DNA from: an uncultured Succinivibrionaceae bacterium
Lineage (GTDB): Bacteria; Pseudomonadota; Gammaproteobacteria; Enterobacterales; Succinivibrionaceae
NCBI GenBank assembly: GCA_949286015.1
Contig: CASEBB010000049.1
Location: forward strand, 1 to 49,548
Direction: 5' to 3'
Length of the DNA: 49,548 nucleotides
Below the pieces are notes generated by a model, which saw only the letters and a list, made by a program, of their open reading frames with translations, had not been told where the DNA came from and did not search any database. Made by a program: the position numbers and the translations under genes. The number at the start of each line of letters is the position of its first letter. The stretch's first letter is position 1. Of this stretch, positions 8,519 to 17,041 are shown one piece after another.

Positions 8519-10046
8519 TGCAGCGTAGTGGTAAAGCAGGGGCGCCGCTGGTGCGGAGGCGTTGCTGTCATGGCGGTGCTGTCAGCATCTAAGCAGCTAA
8601 GTAACACAGCGCTGCTCTTAGCTCGAGCTGGGGCCAAGGCTGCTGTCAGCACATCGCTACCACTACCATTACCATGAGCACCGTCACCGCAACATGAGGT
8701 GGGTAGTAGGGGCGGCCGGTGTGCGCTTTTGTGCGCTCAGGCTTGCTTTGCTCCACTGCTCAGTGCATTGCTGCTGCGTTTGCTAAGTGCTGTGGTATCC
8801 TTAAGCCTCATCAGTTTGTTTGGGGCAGAGAGCACTCCAAAGCGCTGCCCCATTTGCCCTTTACTGCAGCAAAACATCTTTGCTGCAGTAATCGTGAAGC
8901 TGATGCGTGTCTTTGCTGCTGTTTCTTTGCAGCCTTTTCCTTGCTGCTTACCTTTGAGAGCAGAGTCTGCCTGCGGGTGCGTTCTTGTTAGTTGCGCATC
9001 ATCATCATCATCATCACCACCACCACCACCACCACCCCCACCACCACCTCCTCCTCCTCCTACTACTACTACTTAGCCTTTGCCTTTCCCTGAGCTTGCA
9101 GCTACAGCTGCTTCTGCGTAGTCTCGGCACTACCCCATTACCCTAAGAGGCTAACCTGAGGCGCCAGCCCAGCGTGTGCTCGCTTGCTTGCTCGCTCCTT
9201 GCGGCGCTTACTGCCCATGGTGTGCCTCACCGCCATGGCTTATCACCATGAAGCTGTGATGGTTGCCCTTAGAGTCTTATGGCGCTCTGTGGCTAAGCAC
9301 TACGGCGTCACTCTATTATCTCTGCTGTTGCCACGCTCGCCTGTCCCTAACCACTCTTGAGACGTCACGCCGCTTATCTTGGCCGCCCCAGCTACATCCA
9401 TGTATGAGGCTATTCCTTACAGCCTGCCTTTTATCGTTACTTAAGAGGCCGCGCCTCCTTTTCCCGCCTGTATCCTTGAGGGGAAGCGCAAGAGCCTGCA
9501 ATCCGTCACAGGCAACACCGCATCTGAGGCAAAACTTTGCTGCATCTGTTCTTACTTCCATCTTGCTCTCAGTACCCACCGCCTAGAGCCTTGCTACCCC
9601 TATGCTATAATTAGGTACGGTATATTGCCTCTTATGCCTTTGTGCAGAGCCCTTGCTCTTAAGGAAAAGTGGCAATTGCACCAGCTTACAGTGCAGTCTA
9701 TAAAGCTGCATACAAGCTGTCCTGTTTGCAGTGTCTAAGGCTCCATTACTTCCCCGTGCATTCGCTGGTGGTAGCGTCCTTTGCGCTTAGCCCCCAGCAC
9801 AACCGCTTGGCTGCGCTGCTTTGTGTAGCGCCCCGCAGCCAAAAGCACCGTTTGGAGCGGGATAAAGGTGGCCTATCCTCTAACAGCGGAGTTGCTTGGC
9901 GCTGTGCCTCTAGCACCGCCCAAAGTAACAGCGGTACTAAATGTGCCCCGTAAGAGAGATGCGCTGCCTTCGGGCGGTGAGGTGGCTTAAGCTGCCTCCT
10001 AGGGTGTCAAAGACACTTTGATGGATTTTGATGGGGAGTTTGCGCG
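8519..10046. other. Gene-free 1.5 kb with a compound trinucleotide repeat
   Basis: No frame is convincing; the longest ones owe their length to the trinucleotide run at 8997-9073. A good -10 box (TATAAT, 9605-9610) stands without a clear -35 box. It is 437 bases before the next gene, so a link to that gene is only possible. Confidence 0.5.
8997..9073 (+). repeat. Compound trinucleotide microsatellite
   Basis: A 77-bp run of pure trinucleotides that drifts from CAT (six or seven copies) through CAC and CTC to CTA. It suggests slippage expansion plus point substitution. It does not lie in a supported gene. Confidence 0.9.
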
Positions 10047-11477
10047 GTGAAAAATCGTAGCATCATTCGTAGCGAGATCAATAACTACTATCGCGCTAAA
10101 GTCATTAGTTGGCTGGCCAGCCACGTCAAAGATAAGCGTGAGGTGCCTGAGGATTTCCCTACCCACCTCTACCTGGGCGCCCCAACCAAAGACGAAGAAG
10201 TCTACGCCAATAAGGAAGCCTTCTTAAGCTTCTGCAATGAGTGGAATCGTCCACTGCCAGCAGGCCACATCGAGTTCTTAGACAAAACCTACGACGAAAT
10301 CGGTACCGTCAAGGTGCCTATCCACCTCGTCTTCGATACCCCAGATGAGCTCGCCACTTGGGCCGGTCACCTCGTTGAATTCCACTCGGCCGTCCGCTGC
10401 TTAGACCTTATCGCCCAAGAAATTCCTGATTTAGTCGACAGTGCCTTAAACGTCATTGACTCTCTGGCCAATCTGCCATGGATCGACTTTGAGCGCGTGG
10501 TCGCCGTTTCTAAGTGGTTCTGCGAGCACCGCGACAGCGAGTTCTTAGTCCGCCAGATTCCAATCCGTGGTGTCGATACTACTTGGTGTGAGATTCACTG
10601 CCACCTGCTCTTAGACTTCCTGCGTGATTACTTAGAGCTCAATCCTTACCGTAAGGATTTACTGCAGCTGGGCATCGTGCCACCTCCAGTGTTGGTGCGT
10701 ATGGTCATTTACGATGAGGAGCTGCGCTCCAAGGTCGGTGGCCTGCGTATTGTGGCCTCCTCAATCAGTGAGCTCAGTAAGCTCAACATCCGCCCAGATC
10801 GCGTGGTCTTTATCGATAACCTGCCTACAGCGGTGGCGCTGCCAGATATTCCAAGCACCTTGGCGATCATCACCCCTGTGAGCCATGTGCGCCCAGTGTG
10901 CGATATTGAGTGGATCGCCAATTCCCACTGCCAGTACTTAGGCTCCATTGACCAGAAGTCCTTTGCTGTCCTGCACAATCTGCGTCTGTACCTGCCAAAC
11001 ATTGAGAGCGTCTTAATGGATGAGCAGACCTTATTGTCCAATCAGGATCTGTGGACTTACGACGATACCTCGTCCTTAGACAGCGCTCCGGTGGCCTTAA
11101 ATCAGAGTGAGACCCACCTCTATCGCTGCTTAGTCGATGGCGTCTATGGCCGTCGCGTGCGCCTTGATATCGAGCGCTTACCACTGGCCTTAATCGCTAC
11201 TGCCTTAGGTACCAATGACGAGCGTTACATCGGTCACGGCTTAACTGCTGATGACGTTATGGGCGCTTCGCCTGCCAATATCATTTTGGCTGAGGAGTTA
11301 GCGGTCTCGCCTGTCCCTGCACCAGCTGCCACGAGTGTGAGTGGTACGGACACTCCAGATGACAGTGACATGAGCAGCGTACATACGACGGTGACCAAGA
11401 CACCGTCGCCGGTGGCGCCCTCTAATGACGCCGTCACGCCCAGTGACGCTAAGCCGTCTGCAGCAGCACAGGGTTAG
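10047..11477 (+). CDS. Orphan JetD-like protein (DUF3322/DUF2220, Wadjet family) with altered Toprim residues
   Basis: A 476-residue protein with the architecture of JetD, the topoisomerase VI-like nuclease subunit of the Wadjet anti-plasmid system. The DUF3322 part ends near residues 165-182 with FLVRQIPIRGVDTTWCE, matching the JetD pattern of a RQ-x-PGVD-x-K-x-E stretch. The DUF2220 part (about 250-345) holds RVVFIDN, ALPDIPSTLAII, YLGSIDQKSFAVL and SVLMDEQTLL. In JetD as I know it, the equivalents are VEN and GDxDxxG; here Glu is Asp and the first Asp of GDxD is Ser, so catalysis may be lost or changed. No JetA, JetB or JetC (SMC-like) gene is present. The start is GTG with GGGGAG about 7 bases upstream. 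Residues after about 410 are low complexity. The end overlaps the next frame by 53 bases. Confidence 0.7.
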   Translation: MKNRSIIRSEINNYYRAKVISWLASHVKDKREVPEDFPTHLYLGAPTKDEEVYANKEAFLSFCNEWNRPLPAGHIEFLDKTYDEIGTVKVPIHLVFDTPDELATWAGHLVEFHSAVRCLDLIAQEIPDLVDSALNVIDSLANLPWIDFERVVAVSKWFCEHRDSEFLVRQIPIRGVDTTWCEIHCHLLLDFLRDYLELNPYRKDLLQLGIVPPPVLVRMVIYDEELRSKVGGLRIVASSISELSKLNIRPDRVVFIDNLPTAVALPDIPSTLAIITPVSHVRPVCDIEWIANSHCQYLGSIDQKSFAVLHNLRLYLPNIESVLMDEQTLLSNQDLWTYDDTSSLDSAPVALNQSETHLYRCLVDGVYGRRVRLDIERLPLALIATALGTNDERYIGHGLTADDVMGASPANIILAEELAVSPVPAPAATSVSGTDTPDDSDMSSVHTTVTKTPSPVAPSNDAVTPSDAKPSAAAQG

Positions 11478-14232
11478 TGAGAGCGATAAGCTTCCTGACT
11501 CTGCAGCAAAGACAACAGTTGCAGTCAATATCGGCAGCGCGGGTGAGGCTGACCACTTAAACGCAAGCGCTGCTACTGCTGACCAAGGCTTAACAGCAGA
11601 TTCTCAGAGCATGACTGACCATGAGGCTTTAGCAGGGGATGCTGCTGAGGCCTTAGGGCCAGATGTCTCGGCTATGGAGGCGCAACTCTCGTCCTTAGCG
11701 CACGGTGAGGCGTTAGCACACGAGAGTGCCTTAGCCGCAGAGACGCAAAACATGCCATACGCCGCCCCTGTGGCGCTGGCTGTAGGCTCTGATTACAGCG
11801 GTGACTTGCCACGCGCTGATGCCACGGACAATATGGCACCCCCTGCCAGTGCCTATGGCTCAGATGTGATCGGCTCTGCTACCGGTATGGCTGGTAGTAC
11901 CGCCGCTGCGCATGCTGCCTTAGCATGGGGTGCCACCGGTGGCACTGCTACCGCCGCGCCCTTGCACAGCGATGGGGGCATGGCCTCCATGCACACGACT
12001 TCTTATCAGCCAGCGCGTAGCTGGTACTCGCCAGAGTATGATGGGCAGCTGCAAGCTGACCTCAATGCGCTGCAAGATGTCGATGTACGTGAATTACAGG
12101 ACTTTGCCTATAACGATAGCGACGATGAGCTCAGTGCAGAGAGCTTCAAGCGTCTCCTGCGTTTACGCTCGGCAGCGGGGCAGAACAGCAATAGCTACGG
12201 CTATGGCGGCTATGGCGACGGCGTTCCGGCCGCGATGCCAACCGCTATTGACGAGCATGGCATGCCACGGGGGCACATTGTGCCAACCCCTGACAATTTG
12301 CCACGCTCCTTTACTAACCCGCCTTATGCTCAGACCTTAAAGACGCCAACGCTTACAGGCTCTGACCAGAAGCTCATGGTGTTAAACGCCACCACGGCGA
12401 CTACTCCTGAGGACTTTGCTTACTCGCTGTCGCGGCAAATGAGCGCCAATGGCGTCGGTCTGGCGCGCAGCACTCAAACCCAGCGGCATTACCAAAAGCT
12501 GCAGGCCCAAGAGCGTGCGGCTCTGGCCATGCAGAGTAATGACATCGTCGGTAAGTCTCAGATTGTGACCGCTGGTGGGCTCAGTACCGGTGCTACGCCT
12601 GCATCCAGCACCTACACGCCTTACGTGACGGTAGCTGCAGACGATCTCAGTAGTGCCACTAAGGTCACGGTCAATAGCAACGACCCTGAGTTATCGGCGC
12701 GCTTACGCACCACGGCTGCTGAGGCCGAGGCGCAAGCGCAAGCTGAGGCGGCGGCCCGTCCTGCTACGCGCGTCAGTGCTACCCCAGCCGTGTCAACGGC
12801 ACAGCAACAGGCGGCAGCGGCAGCTGCGGCTAATGCAACCGCGACCCAAGCGGTACAAAGTGCGGTGGCAGCTGCGGCCAGCATGCCGCAGGTGAGCTCT
12901 GAGGTGGCAATCTTAGATGCCGTCGCTGCAGCGCAACAGCGCTTACATGCTGAGGGCGCGGGCCAGCCTAAGACCATGGTGTATAACGCTAGCAACTGTG
13001 GTAGTGATCCGGTGATCTCCGGTGCTGCACCTGAGGTAACCTCGGCTATTGCTGCTTTTGCGGCAGCAGAGCAAGAGCGGGCGCAAAAGGCCCAGCAGGC
13101 CTCTTCTCAGCTGGTGCAAGAGATCACGGCTAAGGGCAACACTGTGGTCACAGGTCAGGTAGAGCTGCCTGATGTCAATGAAGGTAGTAGCGTTGAGGCC
13201 TCTGCTGACACTGCTACGGCAGAGCAGGAGACAAGCGCTAATGTGCGTATTGTGCGCGCCCCCGCCAATCCGGCCTTTGTGCCAAGTATGGAAGGGGTGA
13301 TCAGTACGGACTTAGGCCGTCGTATCCAAGGTCAAGGTGCCTTAGTGGCACAGGGCTTACGCAGCAGTATTAACAATGCAACGGCGCAAGCACTGGGTCT
13401 TACTACGACCTCGAGCGTGGTGTCATGGTTGCAACAATCAGAGCCAGAGCTGGGCTTAGGCATGGGCGTGAGTACGCACAGTGCCTACAATCTCAATGCG
13501 TCGCAACGAGCAGCAGTAAATGCTGTTGAGACGGCGCAGCGCTATGGCTTTGATCAGAGCTTTGAGCCGCTTAACCACGATAGTAGCCGCGTTGGTGTCT
13601 ATGCGCAGGAGGTGAGTCCTGAGGAAGTGCAGGCGCGCTTACGGGCGCAGGCACATAAGCCTGAGGATGAGATCAGCAATGCTGTCTTAGTGCATAATGC
13701 CACGACCTGCATTGTGACCAATTCGCGTAAGGCTAAGAGTGACTTTGAGGAGTCATCGCGCATTGTTGCGGCACAAGAGGCAGCGGCACAAGAGGCGGCA
13801 GCCTTAGAGGCGCAGAGCGATGAACCAGCAACGGTGATCTCGCAAAACGACATCTTAGTGGGCTTTGCGCAGGAGTTGCTCGACGGCTTAGGTACTGATG
13901 CTTTAGCCCCGATGGCCCCTGCGGCAGCTCCTGCTGCCAAAGAGGAGACTGCATCTCCTGCTGAGGAAGCTGCAGCTACAGCAGAAGCAGCTGTGGAGTC
14001 TATTCTGCAACCACAGACGGCGTCAGCTAATGCCACCACGGGAGCAGAGAGCGCTGCACCTGCAGCTGCACCTGAGGCTGCAGCAGCGGCGGCGGTAGAT
14101 GCAGAAGCTGAAGCAGAGACTGCCAGCTCCGCCACGCCAGTGAAAACGACACGGGCTAAGCGCACTACCAGCCGCACCAGCTCGAGCACAACGTCGCGGA
14201 CACGCCGCACTACACGCGCACGCAGCAAGTAA
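11425..14232 (+). CDS. Large Ala-rich low-complexity protein overlapping the JetD-like gene
   Basis: This 935-codon frame is not recognised. It is Ala/Thr/Ser/Gln-rich throughout, with more ordered islands around residues 190-245 (WYSPEYDGQLQADLNALQ), 615-735 (GRRIQGQGALVAQGLR to RVGVYAQEVSPEEVQARL) and 805-820. It ends in a strongly basic Ser/Thr/Arg tail (TTRAKRTTSRTSSS), as in some DNA- or RNA-binding proteins. The first ATG lies inside the preceding gene and has no clear ribosome binding site, only CCCTCTA before it. The frame is open upstream only to 11395. It may therefore be the +1-shifted continuation of the JetD-like gene, whose own last 65 residues have the same composition. No signal peptide or membrane segment is seen. 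Confidence 0.6.
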   Translation: MTPSRPVTLSRLQQHRVSESDKLPDSAAKTTVAVNIGSAGEADHLNASAATADQGLTADSQSMTDHEALAGDAAEALGPDVSAMEAQLSSLAHGEALAHESALAAETQNMPYAAPVALAVGSDYSGDLPRADATDNMAPPASAYGSDVIGSATGMAGSTAAAHAALAWGATGGTATAAPLHSDGGMASMHTTSYQPARSWYSPEYDGQLQADLNALQDVDVRELQDFAYNDSDDELSAESFKRLLRLRSAAGQNSNSYGYGGYGDGVPAAMPTAIDEHGMPRGHIVPTPDNLPRSFTNPPYAQTLKTPTLTGSDQKLMVLNATTATTPEDFAYSLSRQMSANGVGLARSTQTQRHYQKLQAQERAALAMQSNDIVGKSQIVTAGGLSTGATPASSTYTPYVTVAADDLSSATKVTVNSNDPELSARLRTTAAEAEAQAQAEAAARPATRVSATPAVSTAQQQAAAAAAANATATQAVQSAVAAAASMPQVSSEVAILDAVAAAQQRLHAEGAGQPKTMVYNASNCGSDPVISGAAPEVTSAIAAFAAAEQERAQKAQQASSQLVQEITAKGNTVVTGQVELPDVNEGSSVEASADTATAEQETSANVRIVRAPANPAFVPSMEGVISTDLGRRIQGQGALVAQGLRSSINNATAQALGLTTTSSVVSWLQQSEPELGLGMGVSTHSAYNLNASQRAAVNAVETAQRYGFDQSFEPLNHDSSRVGVYAQEVSPEEVQARLRAQAHKPEDEISNAVLVHNATTCIVTNSRKAKSDFEESSRIVAAQEAAAQEAAALEAQSDEPATVISQNDILVGFAQELLDGLGTDALAPMAPAAAPAAKEETASPAEEAAATAEAAVESILQPQTASANATTGAESAAPAAAPEAAAAAAVDAEAEAETASSATPVKTTRAKRTTSRTSSSTTSRTRRTTRARSK

Positions 14233-14253
14233 GCGCGGTGCCTAAAAGCACAG

Positions 14254-14338
14254 AAGGGGATTGAGCTCCAGCGGACAACAGGAGGTGAGGACGTAAGTCT
14301 GGCCTCCGCTGTACCGGCAAGGGTTCAATCCCCTTTTT
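14254..14338 (+). terminator. Highly structured terminator-like region
   Basis: An 11-bp outer stem AAGGGGATTGA/TCAATCCCCTT ends in a T run (14334-14338). Its 60-base loop contains CAGCGGA/TCCGCTG (14269-14275 with 14305-14311) and, mutually exclusive with it, GGAGG/CCTCC (14281-14285 with 14303-14307) capped by GAC-GTAA-GTC. The extra pairing suggests a 3'-derived RNA or switch in addition to simple termination. Confidence 0.6.
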
Positions 14339-14353
14339 GTTTACTGGTGCGGT

Positions 14354-14481
14354 GTAGGTAACCTAAAAGCACCTAACGGCGCCTTATCGCGAGAGTAGCG
14401 CCTCAGCAAAGGCCTACTCTCATGGTAAACACCTGCTTGTAGGCAGTTACTTCCTTTGAGATTTGCTTTTGGGGATACACA
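14354..14481 (+). repeat. Dispersed repeat family A, copy 1
   Basis: It matches 28185-28277: GTAAC, then CTAACGGCGCCTTATC, GAGAGTAGCGCCTCAGCAAA and TTTGAGATTTGCTTT followed by GGGATACACAC. This copy has about 35 extra bases in the middle and can fold GAGAGTAG against CTACTCTC. Confidence 0.75.
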
Positions 14482-14585
14482 CGGTGCTGCGTGTGCCACT
14501 ATGGAGTAAACACTCCCCTAAGAGCCGTGTGACGTGGTTGCTACCACCATTACGTGCAAGCTCTCTGGGGTAGGTTCGCTTTATT

Positions 14586-14665
14586 ACCAGAGGCGTAAAC
14601 AGGGCTGCAAGCACGCTGACTGTTGTGGTGAGTAGCAACCGCAACCTCTAAGTGGTAGTCGAATG
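14586..14665 (+). repeat. Dispersed repeat family B, copy 1
   Basis: It matches 16572-16655: GCGTAAACAGGG at the start, GTGGTG in the middle and CTCTAAGTGGTAG near the end. Confidence 0.65.
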
Positions 14666-14770
14666 CAAGGTCGCTTTAGCATCTGCCGCGTATGAGGAAG
14701 CCTGCAGCATCTTTTCTCAAGGTAAAACTTGAGGGCAGCGCAGGCGTGCAGCGCTTACCATGCACGCAAC

Positions 14771-14807
14771 AAAAAAGCCCTACCAGTGAAGACTGTAGTA
14801 GGGCTTT
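14771..14807 (-). terminator. Rho-independent terminator after brnQ
   Basis: A perfect 10-bp stem AAAGCCCTAC/GTAGGGCTTT with a 14-base loop; read on the minus strand it is followed by T tracts. It lies 12 bases past the brnQ stop codon. Confidence 0.9.
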
Positions 14808-14818
14808 GCGCAGTATCC

Positions 14819-16150
14819 TTAGGCTGTGGCTGTTGGCGTTGCGGGCTGCTTTTTATGCAGCACGCGATCGACAATCACCAGCACTACCAGCAGTATGCAG
14901 CAAGGCAGCACCCATGAGAGGTCGTCGTCATACCACAGCAGGTGATCCTTTACCACTTGAGGCAGGATGTTAAAGCCAGCGGCCTCTAAGCCATCGTTTA
15001 AACCAAAGATCAGAGCCAGTACGCAGGTAGGAGCAATGACAAAGCTCTGCTTGACGAAGTAATCACGGATAAACGAGGTCATGGTCAGCACGATAAATAC
15101 CGGATAGACCGTGATCAGCGCTGGAACCGAGATTTGGATTAAAGTCGTTAAGCCAAAGTTAGCAATGGCACATGACATCACAGCAAAGAAGACAGCCAGC
15201 GTGCGGTACTTAAGAGAAGGCCATACTTGCGAGAAGTAGCTGGCACATGCGCAGATGAGGCCAATAGCCGTCACTAAGCAGGCAAAGAGGATCAGAATCG
15301 CTAAGAAGATCGAGCCAAACGAGCCAAAGGCGTAATTGACGTAAGCACTAAGCACCTCGGCACCATTGGTAGCGCCGTGGGCTAAAACGTCAGCAGTGTT
15401 GCCCAAGCGGAAGAGGCAGGCGTAGATAAAGATAAAGCCGCAGCCTGCAATGCAACCGGAGATAATGGCGTATTTGGTGATAGCGCGCGTTTGGGTAACG
15501 TGACGGCTGGTAATGGCATTAACGATAATGATGGCAAAGGCCAAGGACGCTAAGGCATCTAAGGTCAGATAGCCATTAACAAAGCCAATCGCAAAGGCAC
15601 CCGTCTCATAAGTTGCTTGCGGGGCTGGGGCTTCTGATGGCGTTAAGATCAGCGCCGTGATGCAGAGTAAGATCAGCGCGCCAATCTTGATCGGGGAGAG
15701 GATCTTACCCACAGTATCAAGGATCTTGGCCGGATACAGGGCAAAGAGCAGAGCCACAGCAAAGTAGACCAGCGTCAGGATGGTCAGGAAGTCGGTATCC
15801 TCGGGCAGGAACGGCTTTAAGGACAGCTCGTAGGTGACGGTGGCTGTACGCGGAATGGCGAAGAGCGGGCCGATACACAAAAAGCAGATGGCCGTCATGA
15901 TAAAGCCAGCGCGCTTACCGATTGGCGTGCACAGATTATCCATGGAGCCACCTAAGCGGGCCATGGCAATAGCGAAGATGACCACCATACCGGTGCCGGT
16001 GATGAGGAAGCCGATGGCAGCGGGTAAGACGTTGGTGCCAGCTTGCAGGCCCAAGATTGGCGGGAAAATGATGTTGCCTGCACCTACGTACAAGGCAAAG
16101 TTGGTGAGTCCCAACAGGAGGATTTCCTTGATGGTCAGCTTTTCTGCCAT
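14819..16150 (-). CDS. brnQ: Branched-chain amino acid:cation symporter (LIVCS family)
   Basis: A 443-residue polytopic protein of the usual LIVCS length with 12 hydrophobic segments. The N-terminal family signature is clear: a first helix (LLLGLTNFALYVGAGNIIFP) followed by LGLQAG, then a GTGMVVIF helix, and PRTATVTYE near residue 120, the conserved core motif of BrnQ. It takes up leucine, isoleucine and valine with Na+ or H+ across the inner membrane. The start MAEKLTIKEI is chosen for GAGGG about 10 bases upstream and because the longer open frame has no natural composition. It is a single-gene unit with a strong terminator; no regulatory site was recognised in front of it. Confidence 0.93.
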   Translation of the reverse strand: MAEKLTIKEILLLGLTNFALYVGAGNIIFPPILGLQAGTNVLPAAIGFLITGTGMVVIFAIAMARLGGSMDNLCTPIGKRAGFIMTAICFLCIGPLFAIPRTATVTYELSLKPFLPEDTDFLTILTLVYFAVALLFALYPAKILDTVGKILSPIKIGALILLCITALILTPSEAPAPQATYETGAFAIGFVNGYLTLDALASLAFAIIIVNAITSRHVTQTRAITKYAIISGCIAGCGFIFIYACLFRLGNTADVLAHGATNGAEVLSAYVNYAFGSFGSIFLAILILFACLVTAIGLICACASYFSQVWPSLKYRTLAVFFAVMSCAIANFGLTTLIQISVPALITVYPVFIVLTMTSFIRDYFVKQSFVIAPTCVLALIFGLNDGLEAAGFNILPQVVKDHLLWYDDDLSWVLPCCILLVVLVIVDRVLHKKQPATPTATA

Positions 16151-16571
16151 GAAGCTCTTACCCTCGGTCTTTGTGGTGGTAGTGTCGCATAGTTGCACGA
16201 CAGGGAAAAACTTTTCAGCATAGCACCCTTTGTCTGCTGACCACTGTACTGTGCCAAAGGTGAGCGCGGTGGTTGGGGGATAAGGGTGGTTTTGCTTATT
16301 AGGAGTGCAAAAGTGCGGTGTCGACGCCTTTTGCTGTTGCACTGTGGTGCAAGAGAGTAGGGCGTGATTGCGACAGGCATTATGCCACAATATGGGGCAA
16401 GGAGACGGTTTTTGTGTTGGGCTGTTGTGAGGACGTGGTTGCCATAGTGCTGGGAGAGAGCAACAAGCTGCCTCCGGTGCGCTCGCGCGCCTTGCAGTAA
16501 ACCACTATCAGCAGCAACAGCTTGACGTGGTCATTTCCTTAAGCCAAGCCCCGCTGTGGTAATGGCGCCTT

Positions 16572-16655
16572 ACCCGAAGCGTAAACAGGGTAGATGACAC
16601 GATGACAGTGGTGGTGGCGATTAGCCACCAACTATCTCTAAGTGGTAGGCGACCG
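16572..16655 (+). repeat. Dispersed repeat family B, copy 2
   Basis: It matches 14586-14665 (GCGTAAACAGGG ... TCTCTAAGTGGTAG). This copy can fold TTAGCCACCAAC around ATCTCTAAGTGGTAG-type sequence. It shares TATCTCTAAG with the gaps at 1.7, 42.2 and 44.6 kb. Confidence 0.65.
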
Positions 16656-16686
16656 CACAGGTAGCACAACATATGGGATGAGTGAT

Positions 16687-16750
16687 GGCAAATACACACC
16701 TCGAGATGAATGGTGCAGGTGAGTCTAAGCCTACCTGAGGCCGGTGCACC
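16687..16750 (-). repeat. Dispersed repeat family C, copy 1 (inverted relative to copy 2)
   Basis: The reverse complement matches 41298-41361 over the same 64 bases: GGTGCACCGG at one end, ACCTGCACCAT and CATCTCGAG in the middle, TGTATTTGCC at the other end. It lies 22 bases before MITE copy 1. Confidence 0.75.
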
Positions 16751-16772
16751 ATGATTACCCTAAAGCCGTCAT

Positions 16773-16919
16773 CTGACATCGGGGAGTTGGCTCGTATTTA
16801 TTTTTCCTGATAAATAAGCCGTTTCTGCTTTAAACCTCTAAACGATCTCAAGCATACTCACTGCTTTAGATCGTATATTAGCGGTTTTTGGAAAATCAGG
16901 CTCAACTCCACGACGTCAG
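16773..16919 (+). mobile_element. MITE-like element, copy 1 (147 bp)
   Basis: It is about 97% identical to 41859-42006. The terminal inverted repeats are CTGACATCGGGGAGTTG at the left and CTGACGTCGTGGAGTTG (right end, reverse complement), 15 of 17 matching. It is flanked by the perfect 5-bp duplication GTCAT (16768-16772 and 16920-16924). The interior is AT-rich and codes for nothing. This is what a non-autonomous element moved by a transposase encoded elsewhere looks like. Confidence 0.9.
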
Positions 16920-16979
16920 GTCATCTATTAAGCAAGTCGTTCCTAAGACGCTTTGGCTGCAACCTGCTGTAGGCCCTGA

Positions 16980-17017
16980 AAAACAAAAGGGCCAAGTCAC
17001 TTGGACTTAGCCCCTTT
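16980..17017 (-). terminator. Rho-independent terminator after the SpoIIE-type phosphatase gene
   Basis: The stem AAAGGGGCTAAGTC/GACTTGGCCCTTTT on the minus strand, with a short loop, is followed by GTTTTTC. It lies 24 bases past the stop codon. Confidence 0.88.
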
Positions 17018-17041
17018 GTGCAAACTGTGTGAGACGTGCTC

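Larger units (their letters stand above)
14339..14770. other. Gene-free 430 bp made largely of dispersed repeats
   Basis: No gene is supported. Most of the stretch is covered by two repeats that recur elsewhere (14354-14481 and 14586-14665). Confidence 0.6.
16151..16979. other. Gene-free 830 bp built from repeats
   Basis: No gene is supported. It contains family B copy 2 (16572-16655), family C (16687-16750) and MITE copy 1 (16773-16919) with its target duplication. From 16151 to about 16500 nothing was recognised. Confidence 0.6.

Noticed and set aside
8997..9073. A CRISPR-like array
   Set aside because: It is a continuous trinucleotide run without spacers; no repeat-spacer pattern or cas gene exists anywhere in the window.
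8699..9076. A 125-codon frame ending in poly-Ser, poly-Pro and poly-Thr
   Set aside because: The length comes from reading the trinucleotide microsatellite; the upstream part has no natural composition.
10047..14232. A complete Wadjet-type defence operon
   Set aside because: Only a JetD-like subunit is present; no SMC-like JetC, JetA or JetB gene lies within the window, so no system is called.
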